From Clostridiales bacterium (lineage in GTDB: Bacteria > Bacillota > Sulfobacillia > RBS10-35), in contig JAHHQG010000054.1 in assembly GCA_018729555.1 (NCBI GenBank), positions 1 through 51,166 on the forward strand: a stretch of DNA of 51,166 nt, read 5' to 3'. A program made the translations under genes and the position numbers. Below the pieces are notes generated by a model, which was not told where the DNA came from, did no database searches, and worked only from the letters and a program-made list of their open reading frames with translations. Of the stretch, positions 15,411-23,891 are shown piece after piece. Position 1 is the first letter of the stretch. Each line of letters begins with the position of its first letter.

Positions 15411-16198
15411 GCCTTCAGGCGGCAACGTGGAAGGATTTTTGGCAGGAAAACGCTGCCCTTTTCCTCCGTTGGTGGAACCGGCTCCGCCGGCAAAAAATCG
15501 GCATCCTGACGTCGCTGGCTCAGCCGGCCATCTGGCTTCTCCTCTTTGGAAATCTTTTCAGCAAGATGGCGCAGGACACCATGCCGGGTACCAACTACCT
15601 CACCTTTATGGCGGCGGGAACCCTCATCATGACGGTGTTCAACGGGGCCCTCAACGGCGGTGTGGAAGTCCTTTTCGACCGGGAAACCGGATTTTTGCTG
15701 AGGCTCCTCGTCGCTCCCATCCACCGGCTATCCCTGGTGATCAGCCGGTCCGCCTTTGTCCTGGCCGTCTCCTCCGCCCAGAGCCTCATCATCCTGGCGG
15801 TAGCTTACCTGGCGGGGGTGCGGGTGGCCTCAGGTCTGGGCGGGGTGGCCATGATCCTTTTGATCGGGATCCTCTTCGGGAGCGGCCTGGTGAGCCTTTC
15901 CATGGCCTTGGCCTTCCTCATCCGCCAGCACGGAGAGTTCTTCACCGTCTTGAGTTTCGTCTCCCTTCCCCTGCTCTTCCTCAGCACCGCCCTGGCGCCC
16001 CTTTCCGTCATGCCCTCCTGGATGAAGGTCCTGGCATCCCTCAATCCCATGACCTACGCCATCGACGCCACCCGGACCCTCATCATGGTGGGGTGGGACT
16101 GGGGGCTGGTGGGTCAGCTGGTAGGAATCCTGGTCCTCTTCGACTTCCTGGCGGGGATCGTTTCCCTCTGGGTCATCGAAAGAGGGCTGAAGGTATGA
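15407..16198 (+). CDS. ABC-2 type exporter permease
   Basis: 263 residues, six hydrophobic segments, of the DrrB-like ABC-2 family: N-terminal amphipathic start (TWKDFWQENAALFLRWWNRL), then NYLTFMAAGTLIMTVFNGAL and FVSLPLLFLSTALAPLSVMP followed by LNPMTYAIDATR, a family hallmark. Works with the upstream ATPase to pump an unknown, probably hydrophobic, compound. Start ATG at 15407 in an ATGA overlap. Confidence 0.9.
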   Translation: MSLQAATWKDFWQENAALFLRWWNRLRRQKIGILTSLAQPAIWLLLFGNLFSKMAQDTMPGTNYLTFMAAGTLIMTVFNGALNGGVEVLFDRETGFLLRLLVAPIHRLSLVISRSAFVLAVSSAQSLIILAVAYLAGVRVASGLGGVAMILLIGILFGSGLVSLSMALAFLIRQHGEFFTVLSFVSLPLLFLSTALAPLSVMPSWMKVLASLNPMTYAIDATRTLIMVGWDWGLVGQLVGILVLFDFLAGIVSLWVIERGLKV

Positions 16199-16233
16199 GA
16201 AAGAGCGGCAAGGCGTTAGAATAGCCCATTGGG

Positions 16234-16956
16234 ATGAGATGGCGGCCGCCGGATGACCACCTGGAGCCCCTTCCCGAGGCCATCTGGGCCCTTCCCACCC
16301 TGGAACTGGCCCAGGAGCTCCTAGGGCGCTGGCTGGTCCACGAAACGCCCGATGGGCTTTTGGTGGGCCGCATCGTCGAAACGGAAGCCTACATGGGCCC
16401 CCACGATCGGGCGGCCCATTCCTACGGAGGAAAGGTCACGCCCCGCACCCGCGTGATGTACGGCCCTCCGGGCCATGCCTATGTCTACTTCATCTACGGC
16501 ATGTACGATTGCCTGAACGTGGTGGCGGCCCAAGAAGGGATCCCCCACGCCATTCTCATCCGGGCGGTGGAACCCCTTGTGGGTGGAGGGATCATGGCCC
16601 GGCTGCGCGGCCTTGACATCGACCGGGTGCAACAGGCGCTAGAAGAGGGAAAATCGGTCCCCGCCCTCACTTCGGGACCGGGTCGGCTGACCCAGGCTTT
16701 TGGCATCACACGGGAAAACCATAACGGCCATGACCTTCGGAAAAGGCCCCTTTATATCGCCAAGGGAACCCCCTACCCTCCAGAAGCAGTGGCCGTCAGC
16801 GAAAGGATCGGCATCGATTACGCCGGGGAGGCCCGCCATTACTTGTGGCGCTTTTTCATCGCCCATCACCCCTATGTCACCAAGCCCCGGAGCGGCATAC
16901 CTCTCAGAGATTTCCAAAGCAAGGATAGGACCGGGCAGCCAGGTTCCGGTGTTTGA
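16234..16956 (+). CDS. 3-methyladenine DNA glycosylase (AAG/MPG family)
   Basis: 240 residues. Excises alkylated purines such as 3-methyladenine and hypoxanthine in base excision repair. The motif VGRIVETEAYMGPHDRAAH contains the catalytic Glu, followed by TPRTRVMYGPPGHAYVYFIYG and NVV, the core of the family, and SGPGRLTQAFGI near residue 150. No ribosome site precedes the ATG; a TAGAAT 10 bases upstream hints at a nearly leaderless message. Converges on a lipoprotein relic from the other strand. Confidence 0.93.
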   Translation: MRWRPPDDHLEPLPEAIWALPTLELAQELLGRWLVHETPDGLLVGRIVETEAYMGPHDRAAHSYGGKVTPRTRVMYGPPGHAYVYFIYGMYDCLNVVAAQEGIPHAILIRAVEPLVGGGIMARLRGLDIDRVQQALEEGKSVPALTSGPGRLTQAFGITRENHNGHDLRKRPLYIAKGTPYPPEAVAVSERIGIDYAGEARHYLWRFFIAHHPYVTKPRSGIPLRDFQSKDRTGQPGSGV

Positions 16957-17118
16957 TCTGGACCAGGCGGCGGAAGGGCTCGAGGCGATGCCGCCACCCC
17001 TTGGAAAGGCAGCCTTCCGTCAGGACCCGATCGAAGTCATGGGCCCGGTCTTCGGCTGGCAAGCGGTCAGAAAGACCAGGGCTACGGGAAGCCAGACGCT
17101 TTTCTTGGGGATCTTCAC
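16904..17118 (-). pseudogene. Probable frameshifted lipoprotein gene coupled to the Lon-like protease
   Basis: A GTG at 17118 overlaps the TGA of the protease gene (GTGA) and encodes VKIPKKSVWLPVALVFLTAC, a complete lipoprotein signal with lipobox LTAC, then stops after 32 residues at 17020. In another phase the strand continues with codon use like real genes (DFDRVLTEGCLSKGWRHRL, EPFRRLVQIKHRNLA) to a stop at 16904. I read this as one short lipoprotein broken by a frameshift; the 32-residue product alone could also be real. The end overlaps the glycosylase gene by 53 bases. Confidence 0.45.
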
Positions 17119-19523
17119 CGGGCATCCTTGCCTTCTTCGCCCTGGGAGAATGCCTTCGCCCTCTCGGCATAGCTGCGGAGGCCTTCCATCACCTTGTGGT
17201 GGAGGGTTCCTTCGGGGTAGGTGCCGTCCTCCTGGAGGGTGCCCGCGGGAAGGCCCGTGAGGATCTCCATGGCCTCATCCACCGTGTCGACGGCCCAGAT
17301 GTGGAACTTGCCCTGGCGCACCGCGTCCACCACCTCTTTTTGCAGCATGAGGTGGGCCCGGTTGGCCTTGGGGATGATGACCCCTTGCTCCCCCGTCAGA
17401 CCCTGATCCTGGCAGACGGCAAAAAACCCTTCGATCTTTTCGTTGACGCCGCCGATGGCCTGGATTTCCCCGTACTGATTCACAGCTCCCGTGGCGGCGA
17501 TGCCCTGGGCCAGGGGCACCCCTGAAATGGCCGAGAGGAGCACGAAGAGTTCCACCGAAGAGGCCGAATCTCCTTCGATCTCGTCGTAGGATTGTTCGAA
17601 GGTGATGGACGCTTGGAGGGCCAGGGGGAAATTCTGGGCATAGGTGCCCATCAGGTAGTGGCTGAGGATGAGAAAACCCTTGGTGTGAATGGGGCCGGAG
17701 AGGGCGATCTCCCGCTCGATGCTGATGAGGTTCCCTCGCCCAAGGGAGATGCGCGCCGTCACCCGGGAAGGCTTGCCGAAGGCAAAGTCCCCCAGCTCCA
17801 GGACGGCCAGCCCGTTCATCTGGCCCACTTTGCGGCCCCGGGTGTCGATCTTGACGACCCCTTCGGCGATATACTGCCGGTACCGCTCCGCCACCATGTT
17901 GGAGCGATAGATGCGCTTGCGGATGGCTTCTTCCACATCCTCCCGCCGGACCACCTGGCTTCCCCGCTTTTGGGCCCAGAAGCTGGCCTCCACCGCCAGG
18001 TGGCTGATCCAGAGAAAGCGGGAGGAGAGCTTTTTCTGATCACCCACCTGGCGGGCCCCGTATTCCACCACGCGGGCGACGGCCTCCCTGGAAAAGGGTA
18101 GGAGGCCCTTTTCTTCACTGATGCGGCGCAAAAAGCGGGCGTAACCCTGGATGTGCTCATCGTTCCAGGGCATGTCGGGGGCAAAATCGGCCCGGACGCC
18201 AAAGAGCTCAGGGAAGTCTTCGTCGTAGGTGGAGAGAATGTAATACTGCCAGGGCGTACCCAGGAGGATGACCTTGACATCCAGGGGGATGGGATGGGGC
18301 CTCAAGGTGGCGGTGGGATAGGCGCTCCACCCCTGGCCGAAGTTTTCCACTTCCAGCTTTCGGGTGAGAAGGGCCCGTTTGAGGGCTTCCCACGAGAGGG
18401 GGTTCTGGAGCACTTCCACGGTGTGGAGGATGAGGAAGCCTCCGTTGGCCCGATGGAGGGCGCCTGCCCGGATCTGGCGAAAGTCGGTGACCAGGGCACC
18501 AAGGACCTGGCGGTACTCCATGCGCCCCATGAGGTTGGGGAAGGTAGGGTTGCGCTCCAGGACGATGGGAGCGCCCTGGGTCTGGCTATGGTCCACGATG
18601 ACGTTCACTTGATAGCGGAAGAGGGGATCCTTCTCCAAAGAGGAGGCTCCATCGCGGGAAGGGTCTTTCGGGAAAAAGGCCCCAAGGTTTTCCAGGATGT
18701 CTTCCTGGACTTTTTTCAGGTGAGCTTCCACGGCGGGAAGGTCCTGGTACTTTTCCAAAAGCTCCTCGAAGGAACCCCGGAGGGCAAAGAGGGCAACTTC
18801 CTGATCCAGGGAGGAGAGTTTCTCACCCCACTGCCGCTCCAGGCGGCGGATCTCCCGCATGGTCTGGGCGATCTCTTCCTGGATCTCCCGGTTCTTTTCT
18901 TCCAGGTCCCGGCGGGCCTCTTCCGACAGGGAGGAGAGTTCTTCAGCTGTCAGGGGCCGCTGGTTGAAAAGGGGAATGGTGAGGACGCCCGAGGGGGTCA
19001 CCTGGAGGGCAAAGCTTCGCTGAAGGGCAGACTGGTTCACCTTCTCCCAGAGCTGCTGCCTTCTCCGATCCAGCTCATCGAGGAGCTTGCGCCGTTTGTT
19101 CTCATAGTCTTCGCTCTCAAAAGCCCTGGGGATCGCCTCTTTGAGGTGGTCGATGAAGGCTTCCATGTCGTCTTTGAGAGCTTTTCCCCTTCCCGGCGGG
19201 AGGGAAAGGGCGATGGGAGCCTGGGGATCTTCGAAGTTATGGACGTAGACCCAATCGGGAGGGGTGGGCAGGTTCTTGGCCATGGCTTCCACCAGCCGAA
19301 GAACGGTGCTCTCCCGACCCGACCCCGGTTGGCCCGCAACGAAGATGTGGTAGCCGGGGTTTTTCACCTCCAGGCCGAACTGGAGGGCTTCCAAAGCCCG
19401 GGGCTGACCCAGGGTGCCCTCTAAAGGTTCCAGTTCGTCGGTGGTGGTGAAGGGCAGAAGGTTAGGGTCTAGAGTGCGGTAGAGGTCCTGGGGCTGAAGC
19501 AAGAGGTCTTCTCGTCTCACCAT
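17115..19523 (-). CDS. Lon-like ATP-dependent protease (AAA_32 plus Lon C-domain)
   Basis: 802 residues. An atypical N-terminal AAA region with Walker A AGQPGSGRES near residue 65 and a long coiled-coil insertion (about 140-270), then the second half of the AAA module (HRANGGFLILHTVEVL, Walker B-like), and a C-terminal Lon protease domain. The Ser-Lys dyad is visible: Ser in EGDSASSVELF and Lys in GGVNEKIEGFF. This architecture is that of the cytoplasmic Lon-related proteins of Bacillota and other bacteria, not of classical LonA. ATG at 19523 with TAGGAGG eight bases upstream. Substrates unknown. Confidence 0.92.
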   Translation of the reverse strand: MVRREDLLLQPQDLYRTLDPNLLPFTTTDELEPLEGTLGQPRALEALQFGLEVKNPGYHIFVAGQPGSGRESTVLRLVEAMAKNLPTPPDWVYVHNFEDPQAPIALSLPPGRGKALKDDMEAFIDHLKEAIPRAFESEDYENKRRKLLDELDRRRQQLWEKVNQSALQRSFALQVTPSGVLTIPLFNQRPLTAEELSSLSEEARRDLEEKNREIQEEIAQTMREIRRLERQWGEKLSSLDQEVALFALRGSFEELLEKYQDLPAVEAHLKKVQEDILENLGAFFPKDPSRDGASSLEKDPLFRYQVNVIVDHSQTQGAPIVLERNPTFPNLMGRMEYRQVLGALVTDFRQIRAGALHRANGGFLILHTVEVLQNPLSWEALKRALLTRKLEVENFGQGWSAYPTATLRPHPIPLDVKVILLGTPWQYYILSTYDEDFPELFGVRADFAPDMPWNDEHIQGYARFLRRISEEKGLLPFSREAVARVVEYGARQVGDQKKLSSRFLWISHLAVEASFWAQKRGSQVVRREDVEEAIRKRIYRSNMVAERYRQYIAEGVVKIDTRGRKVGQMNGLAVLELGDFAFGKPSRVTARISLGRGNLISIEREIALSGPIHTKGFLILSHYLMGTYAQNFPLALQASITFEQSYDEIEGDSASSVELFVLLSAISGVPLAQGIAATGAVNQYGEIQAIGGVNEKIEGFFAVCQDQGLTGEQGVIIPKANRAHLMLQKEVVDAVRQGKFHIWAVDTVDEAMEILTGLPAGTLQEDGTYPEGTLHHKVMEGLRSYAERAKAFSQGEEGKDAR

Positions 19524-19566
19524 CCGTCGAGCCTCCTACTCTTCCCTTTCTTGAAGGGGGGTCAGC

Positions 19567-20199
19567 TCACCTTCTCTGGGCGCGGATGACGACAAAAGAG
19601 CCTTCGCCAAACCCAAAGCGGGGGTCTTCTTCCTGAGGCCCGGTGTGGAGGTCGCCGAAGATGGTCTGGGCGAAGTTAAAGTCCTTAAAGCCGGCTTTGT
19701 AGAGGAGGTTCACGACTTCTGAGGTGGTGTAGAAGGTGGCGTGGCGGTAGAAGACGTTCTCGCCCTTCTTGGCTTCGTAGATCTTTCCCAGGTGGCTTTC
19801 CCGATCCACCATCCCGACGAGGATGAATCCACCGGGGATGAGGACCCGGTGGCTTTCCTGAAAAGATTTCAAGAGATCATCCACAAAGCAGATGGTGGTG
19901 ACGAAAAGCACCAGGTCGAAGGAGTTATCCGGAAAGGGGAGATGTTCCGCCACCCCTTCCACCACCCGAAGGCCCCGTTGCCGAGCCACCTCCCTCATCT
20001 TGGGAGAAGGCTCTACCCCTTCCCGAATCCCCAAAGGGGCGGCAAAGCGCCCGGTGCCGATGCCTACCTCTACCCCCCTTTGGAACGACGGCAAAAGGAG
20101 GCGCACCGCCTTCAGCTCGGAGACATAGATGCCCTTGTAGCGTTCAAACCAGTCGTCATAGTCCTCGCTATGGGTTTCAAAGGGCTCGATTCTGGGCAT
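19567..20199 (-). CDS. Class I SAM-dependent methyltransferase
   Basis: 210 residues, Methyltransf_11 type. Motif I is VEVGIGTGRFAAPLGI, motif II ends in GVEPS, and LPFPDNSFDLVLFVTTICFV is motif IV; VLIPGGFILVG follows. The substrate cannot be read from sequence; small-molecule methylation is usual for this class. ATG at 20199 after GAGGTGAT. Lies between the lipoprotein genes and the Lon-like gene on the same strand. Confidence 0.88.
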   Translation of the reverse strand: MPRIEPFETHSEDYDDWFERYKGIYVSELKAVRLLLPSFQRGVEVGIGTGRFAAPLGIREGVEPSPKMREVARQRGLRVVEGVAEHLPFPDNSFDLVLFVTTICFVDDLLKSFQESHRVLIPGGFILVGMVDRESHLGKIYEAKKGENVFYRHATFYTTSEVVNLLYKAGFKDFNFAQTIFGDLHTGPQEEDPRFGFGEGSFVVIRAQRR

Positions 20200-20271
20200 G
20201 GCGGATCACCTCAGCCGGCAATATCGTTCTAGCCCTACTCTATCACCCCTGGATGTAGAGGGCTTCCACCC

Positions 20272-21324
20272 TCAGCCTCCCTGTGGATCGGCGCGCTCGT
20301 CCATCGAGTCCAGGAATCGGTCGACCTTTTCCAAGAAGTCGTCAAACGTTCGGTTGCGCTGTTCTGCGATCTCCCTCAACTTAGAGAGATGAACCGCCTG
20401 TTCCTCCGCCGTGTCAGCCACGCGGAAGGCCAAGACCTCCCGTGCGATATCCACGTCCTGCCAGACCACCTCCTGGATCATGCCCATCAATCGCTCATAG
20501 GTCGTCCGTTCACCGGCGATCAGCAACATCGGTGCCGAAAAAATGGGCGCAACTTGGTTTATCCGCCGTTGGGTTTCCTCTTCGGCAAAGGCGACATACC
20601 GTTCAAGCTCCGACACCGGGATGGACGTAACGTCGCCGGCTAAAAGCCGCGCTCGGATCTTCTCGGCCCAATCAGGATAGGGTGCAAAGAGGATCCTATC
20701 CATCGTTTCCAGGAGAACTTCGACCTGCAACTTCGGGTGCAAGAGGAAGAGGATGTCCGTTCCTAAGTTTAGCAGATCCTCCCTGGGCGCAAAGGGAACG
20801 TCCAGCTCTTGGGCCACCGACAAAAGGGCCTGGTGGCCCTCCTCAAAATGGGAGTCGGCGGCAAATAACATGTCGTAAGCCGGTTTCCGGACAGGCTTCT
20901 GAGAGGTGCGAGCGTCGATGTACAGCTGGAAGCCTTTGTCGAGGGCAGCAAAGCCCTCACGGTAGGCCCGAAGGCCCTTCTGCAGCTCTTCTCTCTGGTT
21001 TCGCGAGAGAGAGCTAGGAACCGTCTGGCCCTTCATCTGGGACTCAGCTACGCGCCAGGTGTCTTGCCACTTGCGGAGGAATTCGTCCACCTCTTCCCCC
21101 GTCACGTCTTCTTCTAAAAGGAAGCTTAGCCATCTTAAACGCGCAACGTGGTTGATTTTCATCGCTCCGTCGATTTTGGCATTCACCTCTTCGAAAAGGG
21201 CGAGGGCATCCTCCTTCGGGTCGCCACCGCCACACCCTAGCCCCGAGAAGATGAAGGCCACCATAAGGGCCGTCAAAGCCATCTTTGAAATCGCTTTCCC
21301 GACGTCGGATGCCCGGGTGCTCAT
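20272..21324 (-). CDS. Lipoprotein of unknown family, copy 1
   Basis: 350 residues. Signal peptide and lipobox SGLGC give a lipidated Cys near residue 31, followed by GGGDPKEDALALFEEV. The rest is predicted to be largely helical and charged, with no catalytic motif seen. It is a tandem paralogue of the next gene upstream: both have C-G-G-x-D-P-K at the mature N-terminus, then an E-rich helix, a central block around F(A)ALxxGFxxYxxAR, and a middle PxWAEKIR / PLADWAEDIK segment. The gap between the two genes is 12 bases. No function is proposed. Confidence 0.8.
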   Translation of the reverse strand: MSTRASDVGKAISKMALTALMVAFIFSGLGCGGGDPKEDALALFEEVNAKIDGAMKINHVARLRWLSFLLEEDVTGEEVDEFLRKWQDTWRVAESQMKGQTVPSSLSRNQREELQKGLRAYREGFAALDKGFQLYIDARTSQKPVRKPAYDMLFAADSHFEEGHQALLSVAQELDVPFAPREDLLNLGTDILFLLHPKLQVEVLLETMDRILFAPYPDWAEKIRARLLAGDVTSIPVSELERYVAFAEEETQRRINQVAPIFSAPMLLIAGERTTYERLMGMIQEVVWQDVDIAREVLAFRVADTAEEQAVHLSKLREIAEQRNRTFDDFLEKVDRFLDSMDERADPQGG

Positions 21325-21336
21325 CTCCCTGTCGCC

Positions 21337-22341
21337 TCACCGATTCAAGGTCGACGCTAGGCTTTGATAGGTGGACTTGATCGAGCTGGCGAAAATATCC
21401 CTGTTTTGTTGATGGCGCTTTAAATTGGCTTGGTGAATCTCAAACAACACGCTGTTGGTGTCGGCAGGCACATTGAGCGCCTCCCCGAAGAAGTTACTGG
21501 TGGCTTCGGCATAATTCGCGAAAGAGTTACGCAGATCGCGGAACCGGGACCGCTCGTACTCGGTAAAAATGAAGGGCACCGGCTGGGCTTTGACCTCCTG
21601 GGCCCGGCGGGCATACTCGTCCTTCGCATAGGTAATGAACTTGACTAGGTCCTCCGCCTGGATTTCTTCCTTTCCCACGCTCTTTTTGATATCCTCCGCC
21701 CAATCGGCCAGCGGTCCATCCACGATGGCCACCATCTGGTCGTAGGCCCGGTTCAGGGCCGGCAGCCCATGGATGCGGCCGAGGATATCCGTGGTCACAT
21801 CAAAACCCGGGACAGGCACCGGCTTATCCGTCACCCCCAGCTCATTGCCCAGCTTCTCGAGCCTCTTCGCTCCCTGATCAAAGTAGGTGATGGCTTTGGT
21901 GATCTCCTGATAAGCCGGCTGTCGTGTTGGGAAATCCGATTGGCGAGCTTCAAGGTACTGCCTAAAACCGTCGGCTAGGGCAGCAAAGGCTTTCTGATAA
22001 TCATCCAGGGCCTTTTGGGCCAGATCTTTCTGGTCTTTGCCGAAGGAACCGGGCACCTTAATTTCCTGAAGTTTCGCCTGAGCTGCCTCCCAGATGAGCT
22101 GCCAATCCTCCAGGGAGCTATCCACGGCATCCAGGGGCACTTCGTGCTCCTGCTCTTCCCAGTCATCCCATTGCTTCAGGTTCTGTTGGTTTTCATCCGT
22201 CGCCTTGGTGACAATAGCCTGGATCTCCTCCAGAAACGCCTCGTAATCTTTCTTCGGGTCGCTTCCACCACATGCGCTCAGACCGAAAAGCGCCAAGACG
22301 ACCGCCATCAGCGGAATAAAATGCTTTCCCAACCGGATCAC
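21337..22341 (-). CDS. Lipoprotein of unknown family, copy 2
   Basis: 334 residues; lipobox GLSAC, then GGSDPKKDYEAFLEEIQ. Paralogue of the following gene at similar length and layout, including KAFAALADGFRQYLEARQ and GPLADWAEDIKKS. Predicted helical, surface-anchored, no enzyme motif. The frame is open from a TTG at 22368, but GTG at 22341 follows AAGGAGGTG and gives a proper short signal peptide (VIRLGKHFIPLMAVVLALFG). The divergence between copies is large, so the duplication is old. Confidence 0.8.
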   Translation of the reverse strand: MIRLGKHFIPLMAVVLALFGLSACGGSDPKKDYEAFLEEIQAIVTKATDENQQNLKQWDDWEEQEHEVPLDAVDSSLEDWQLIWEAAQAKLQEIKVPGSFGKDQKDLAQKALDDYQKAFAALADGFRQYLEARQSDFPTRQPAYQEITKAITYFDQGAKRLEKLGNELGVTDKPVPVPGFDVTTDILGRIHGLPALNRAYDQMVAIVDGPLADWAEDIKKSVGKEEIQAEDLVKFITYAKDEYARRAQEVKAQPVPFIFTEYERSRFRDLRNSFANYAEATSNFFGEALNVPADTNSVLFEIHQANLKRHQQNRDIFASSIKSTYQSLASTLNR

Positions 22342-22440
22342 TTGTAAGCCGCACCTCCTTGTGCTCAACGTATCGGGTCGATTCCTTCAAACTTTTAACA
22401 GCCAGGCATGGTGTCCACCGACGGACGGGGCGTTACCCTT

Positions 22441-22536
22441 TCATCTTCGACCTTCAATTCCTCCCCAGGACCAGGTGGCCCTGACGATACCGACCTTGAC
22501 ATCATCTTCGTACTCCTGCCCAACTTTGTTCCACAT
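22441..22536 (-). other. Short open frame, possible gene remnant
   Basis: 31 codons, MWNKVGQEYEDDVKVGIVR then ATWSWGGIEGRR, between the nuclease and lipoprotein genes. VRATWS also occurs in the SLH protein at 23892-25505, so this may be a scrap of a related surface protein. The rest of 22342-22557 shows nothing recognisable. Confidence 0.25.
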
Positions 22537-22557
22537 ACCGGCCGAGGTCCAGGTGAT

Positions 22558-23472
22558 TCAGCCCCCAGGAACTTTTAGATCAAGGCGACGGCACAGAACC
22601 TCTTTCATGGTGTCTCGAAACTCGCCCAGGGGAACCAGCGTCAGGTCAAAGATGCTGTTCAATCGGAGCGCGTCCTCAGAAGTAAGTTCGGTCGCCACTA
22701 TGAAGGCGTGATCTTTGTCCAGGCTGAGCTTTTTCGCCAGCTCGGCGTACCGTGGGATGTAAGGCTCATACTCGGCCGTTTTCGTCTCAATCCAAAAGTA
22801 TTCATGGTTGATCTTGAAAAGGAGATCCAGCTCGAAATCAACCCGATCTCGCTCGCCGATTTCTACGTTGTGCAGATAACTGTATGTGACACTGTTTGAG
22901 GCTTTCAGCTCCGTCAGCAGCGCCGTCATGGTTTGCTTCACATATAGCTCCAGCCAACCGCCCGTCAGGAAATTGATGGCCCTAGGATCGGAAGCAGGCT
23001 GCAGGGACAACAGGAAGAATGGAGACCGTTTGTAACTGTAATGGGCCAGCAAACCGCGACGGTAAAGGGCGGCGGCGAATTCGACCATCGCACTCAGTTG
23101 GTTGGGATTAGAAGGGTCAAGCTTCAGCGTGAACCCTTTGCCGGAAATGAGGGAGCGCTTGATCTTTTTATACAGCTGGTGCAAATGGGCGTATCGCCGA
23201 CCCAGGAATCTCGCCAAAAACTCGAGCATCTCATCGTCCTCCGGGTTCCGGACTCCCCGGACAGGCATTTTCCGGGCGGCGAAAAATCTTTCAAAGGGGG
23301 TACCGTCAATGGGGCGCAAGGACACCTTGGGGGTCTCCTCTTCCCGCTCTTCCCTTGATGCCAGTACAGGCGGGAGAGCACCCCGGTCAGCCTCCATTAG
23401 ATCAGCGATTCTTTCGAGGGCCTCTGCCACCCGCTCCAACAATTCCTCAAGACGCCGATTTCGGAACAACAT
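22558..23472 (-). CDS. PD-(D/E)XK nuclease resembling the Card1/DUF1887 catalytic domain
   Basis: 304 residues. N-terminal coiled coil (NRRLEELLERVAEALERIADL), a middle helical region (residues about 90-150, winged-helix-like), and a C-terminal nuclease fold: INFLTGGWLELYV, then VDFELDLLF and FWIETKTAEYEP, giving a candidate E ... (E)xD ... ExK active site. The GGWLE-to-ExK arrangement resembles the nuclease half of Card1/Can2 proteins, which cut nucleic acid when cyclic oligoadenylate binds a CARF domain; I see no CARF domain here. The frame is open to 23610, but ATG at 23472 has GAGGAGGTGA upstream. An association with the Cmr system 17 kb away is speculative. Confidence 0.7.
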   Translation of the reverse strand: MLFRNRRLEELLERVAEALERIADLMEADRGALPPVLASREEREEETPKVSLRPIDGTPFERFFAARKMPVRGVRNPEDDEMLEFLARFLGRRYAHLHQLYKKIKRSLISGKGFTLKLDPSNPNQLSAMVEFAAALYRRGLLAHYSYKRSPFFLLSLQPASDPRAINFLTGGWLELYVKQTMTALLTELKASNSVTYSYLHNVEIGERDRVDFELDLLFKINHEYFWIETKTAEYEPYIPRYAELAKKLSLDKDHAFIVATELTSEDALRLNSIFDLTLVPLGEFRDTMKEVLCRRLDLKVPGG

Positions 23473-23545
23473 CTTCGTCACCTCCTCGTGGAAAGCGTGA
23501 ACTTCGCAGTAGCCGGGAAGCCGTTCAAAAGAAACTTCAGATTCC

Positions 23546-23790
23546 TTAGTGGGCAAGGGTCCAGCGCTTCCTGGTGAGATGGCCCCCGAGATGGGGGATC
23601 GGGACCGCAAAACCGAAGTCCCGGCCCGTGGCCCGCACCTCCGCCATCATTGGAAGCCCGATCCCAGCACCCCAAACCCTTGCCGATAGCTGCTGTATAA
23701 GGCCTTTTCCACCAGCGCGGCCTACTCGCTATCAAAAGGTTTAGGAATCTTGATCTGGCCAACAAACGAGCGTCTTTTGTCTTGTCGCAT
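23546..23790 (-). pseudogene. Short decayed gene, unknown product
   Basis: From an ATG at 23790 after AAGGGAGC the frame reads MRQDKRRSFVGQIKIPKPF, meets an in-frame TAG, goes on with AALVEKALYSSYRQGFGVLG, and after a phase change continues as MMAEVRATGRDFGFAVPIPH to a TAA at 23546. Codon use is coding-like throughout. One amber and one frameshift in about 80 codons. Not recognised. Confidence 0.4.
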
Positions 23791-23825
23791 GCTCCCTTCT
23801 CCACTCCCGGTACACAAGAGATCGG

Positions 23826-23851
23826 GTTAACCAGGCGAAGCGTTAACCAGG
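23826..23851. repeat. Short direct repeat
   Basis: GTTAACCAGG at 23826-23835 and 23842-23851, six bases apart, just downstream of the SLH gene. Significance unknown. Confidence 0.6.
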
Positions 23852-23891
23852 AAAAAGGGGTGTCCGGCACAGCTGCCGAGCATCCCTCTCC

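Noticed and set aside
17115-19523. Lon-like protease as a CRISPR-linked CalpL effector
   Set aside because: No SAVED domain is present; the AAA plus Lon layout is that of widespread housekeeping Lon-related proteins, and the Cmr operon is more than 11 kb away.
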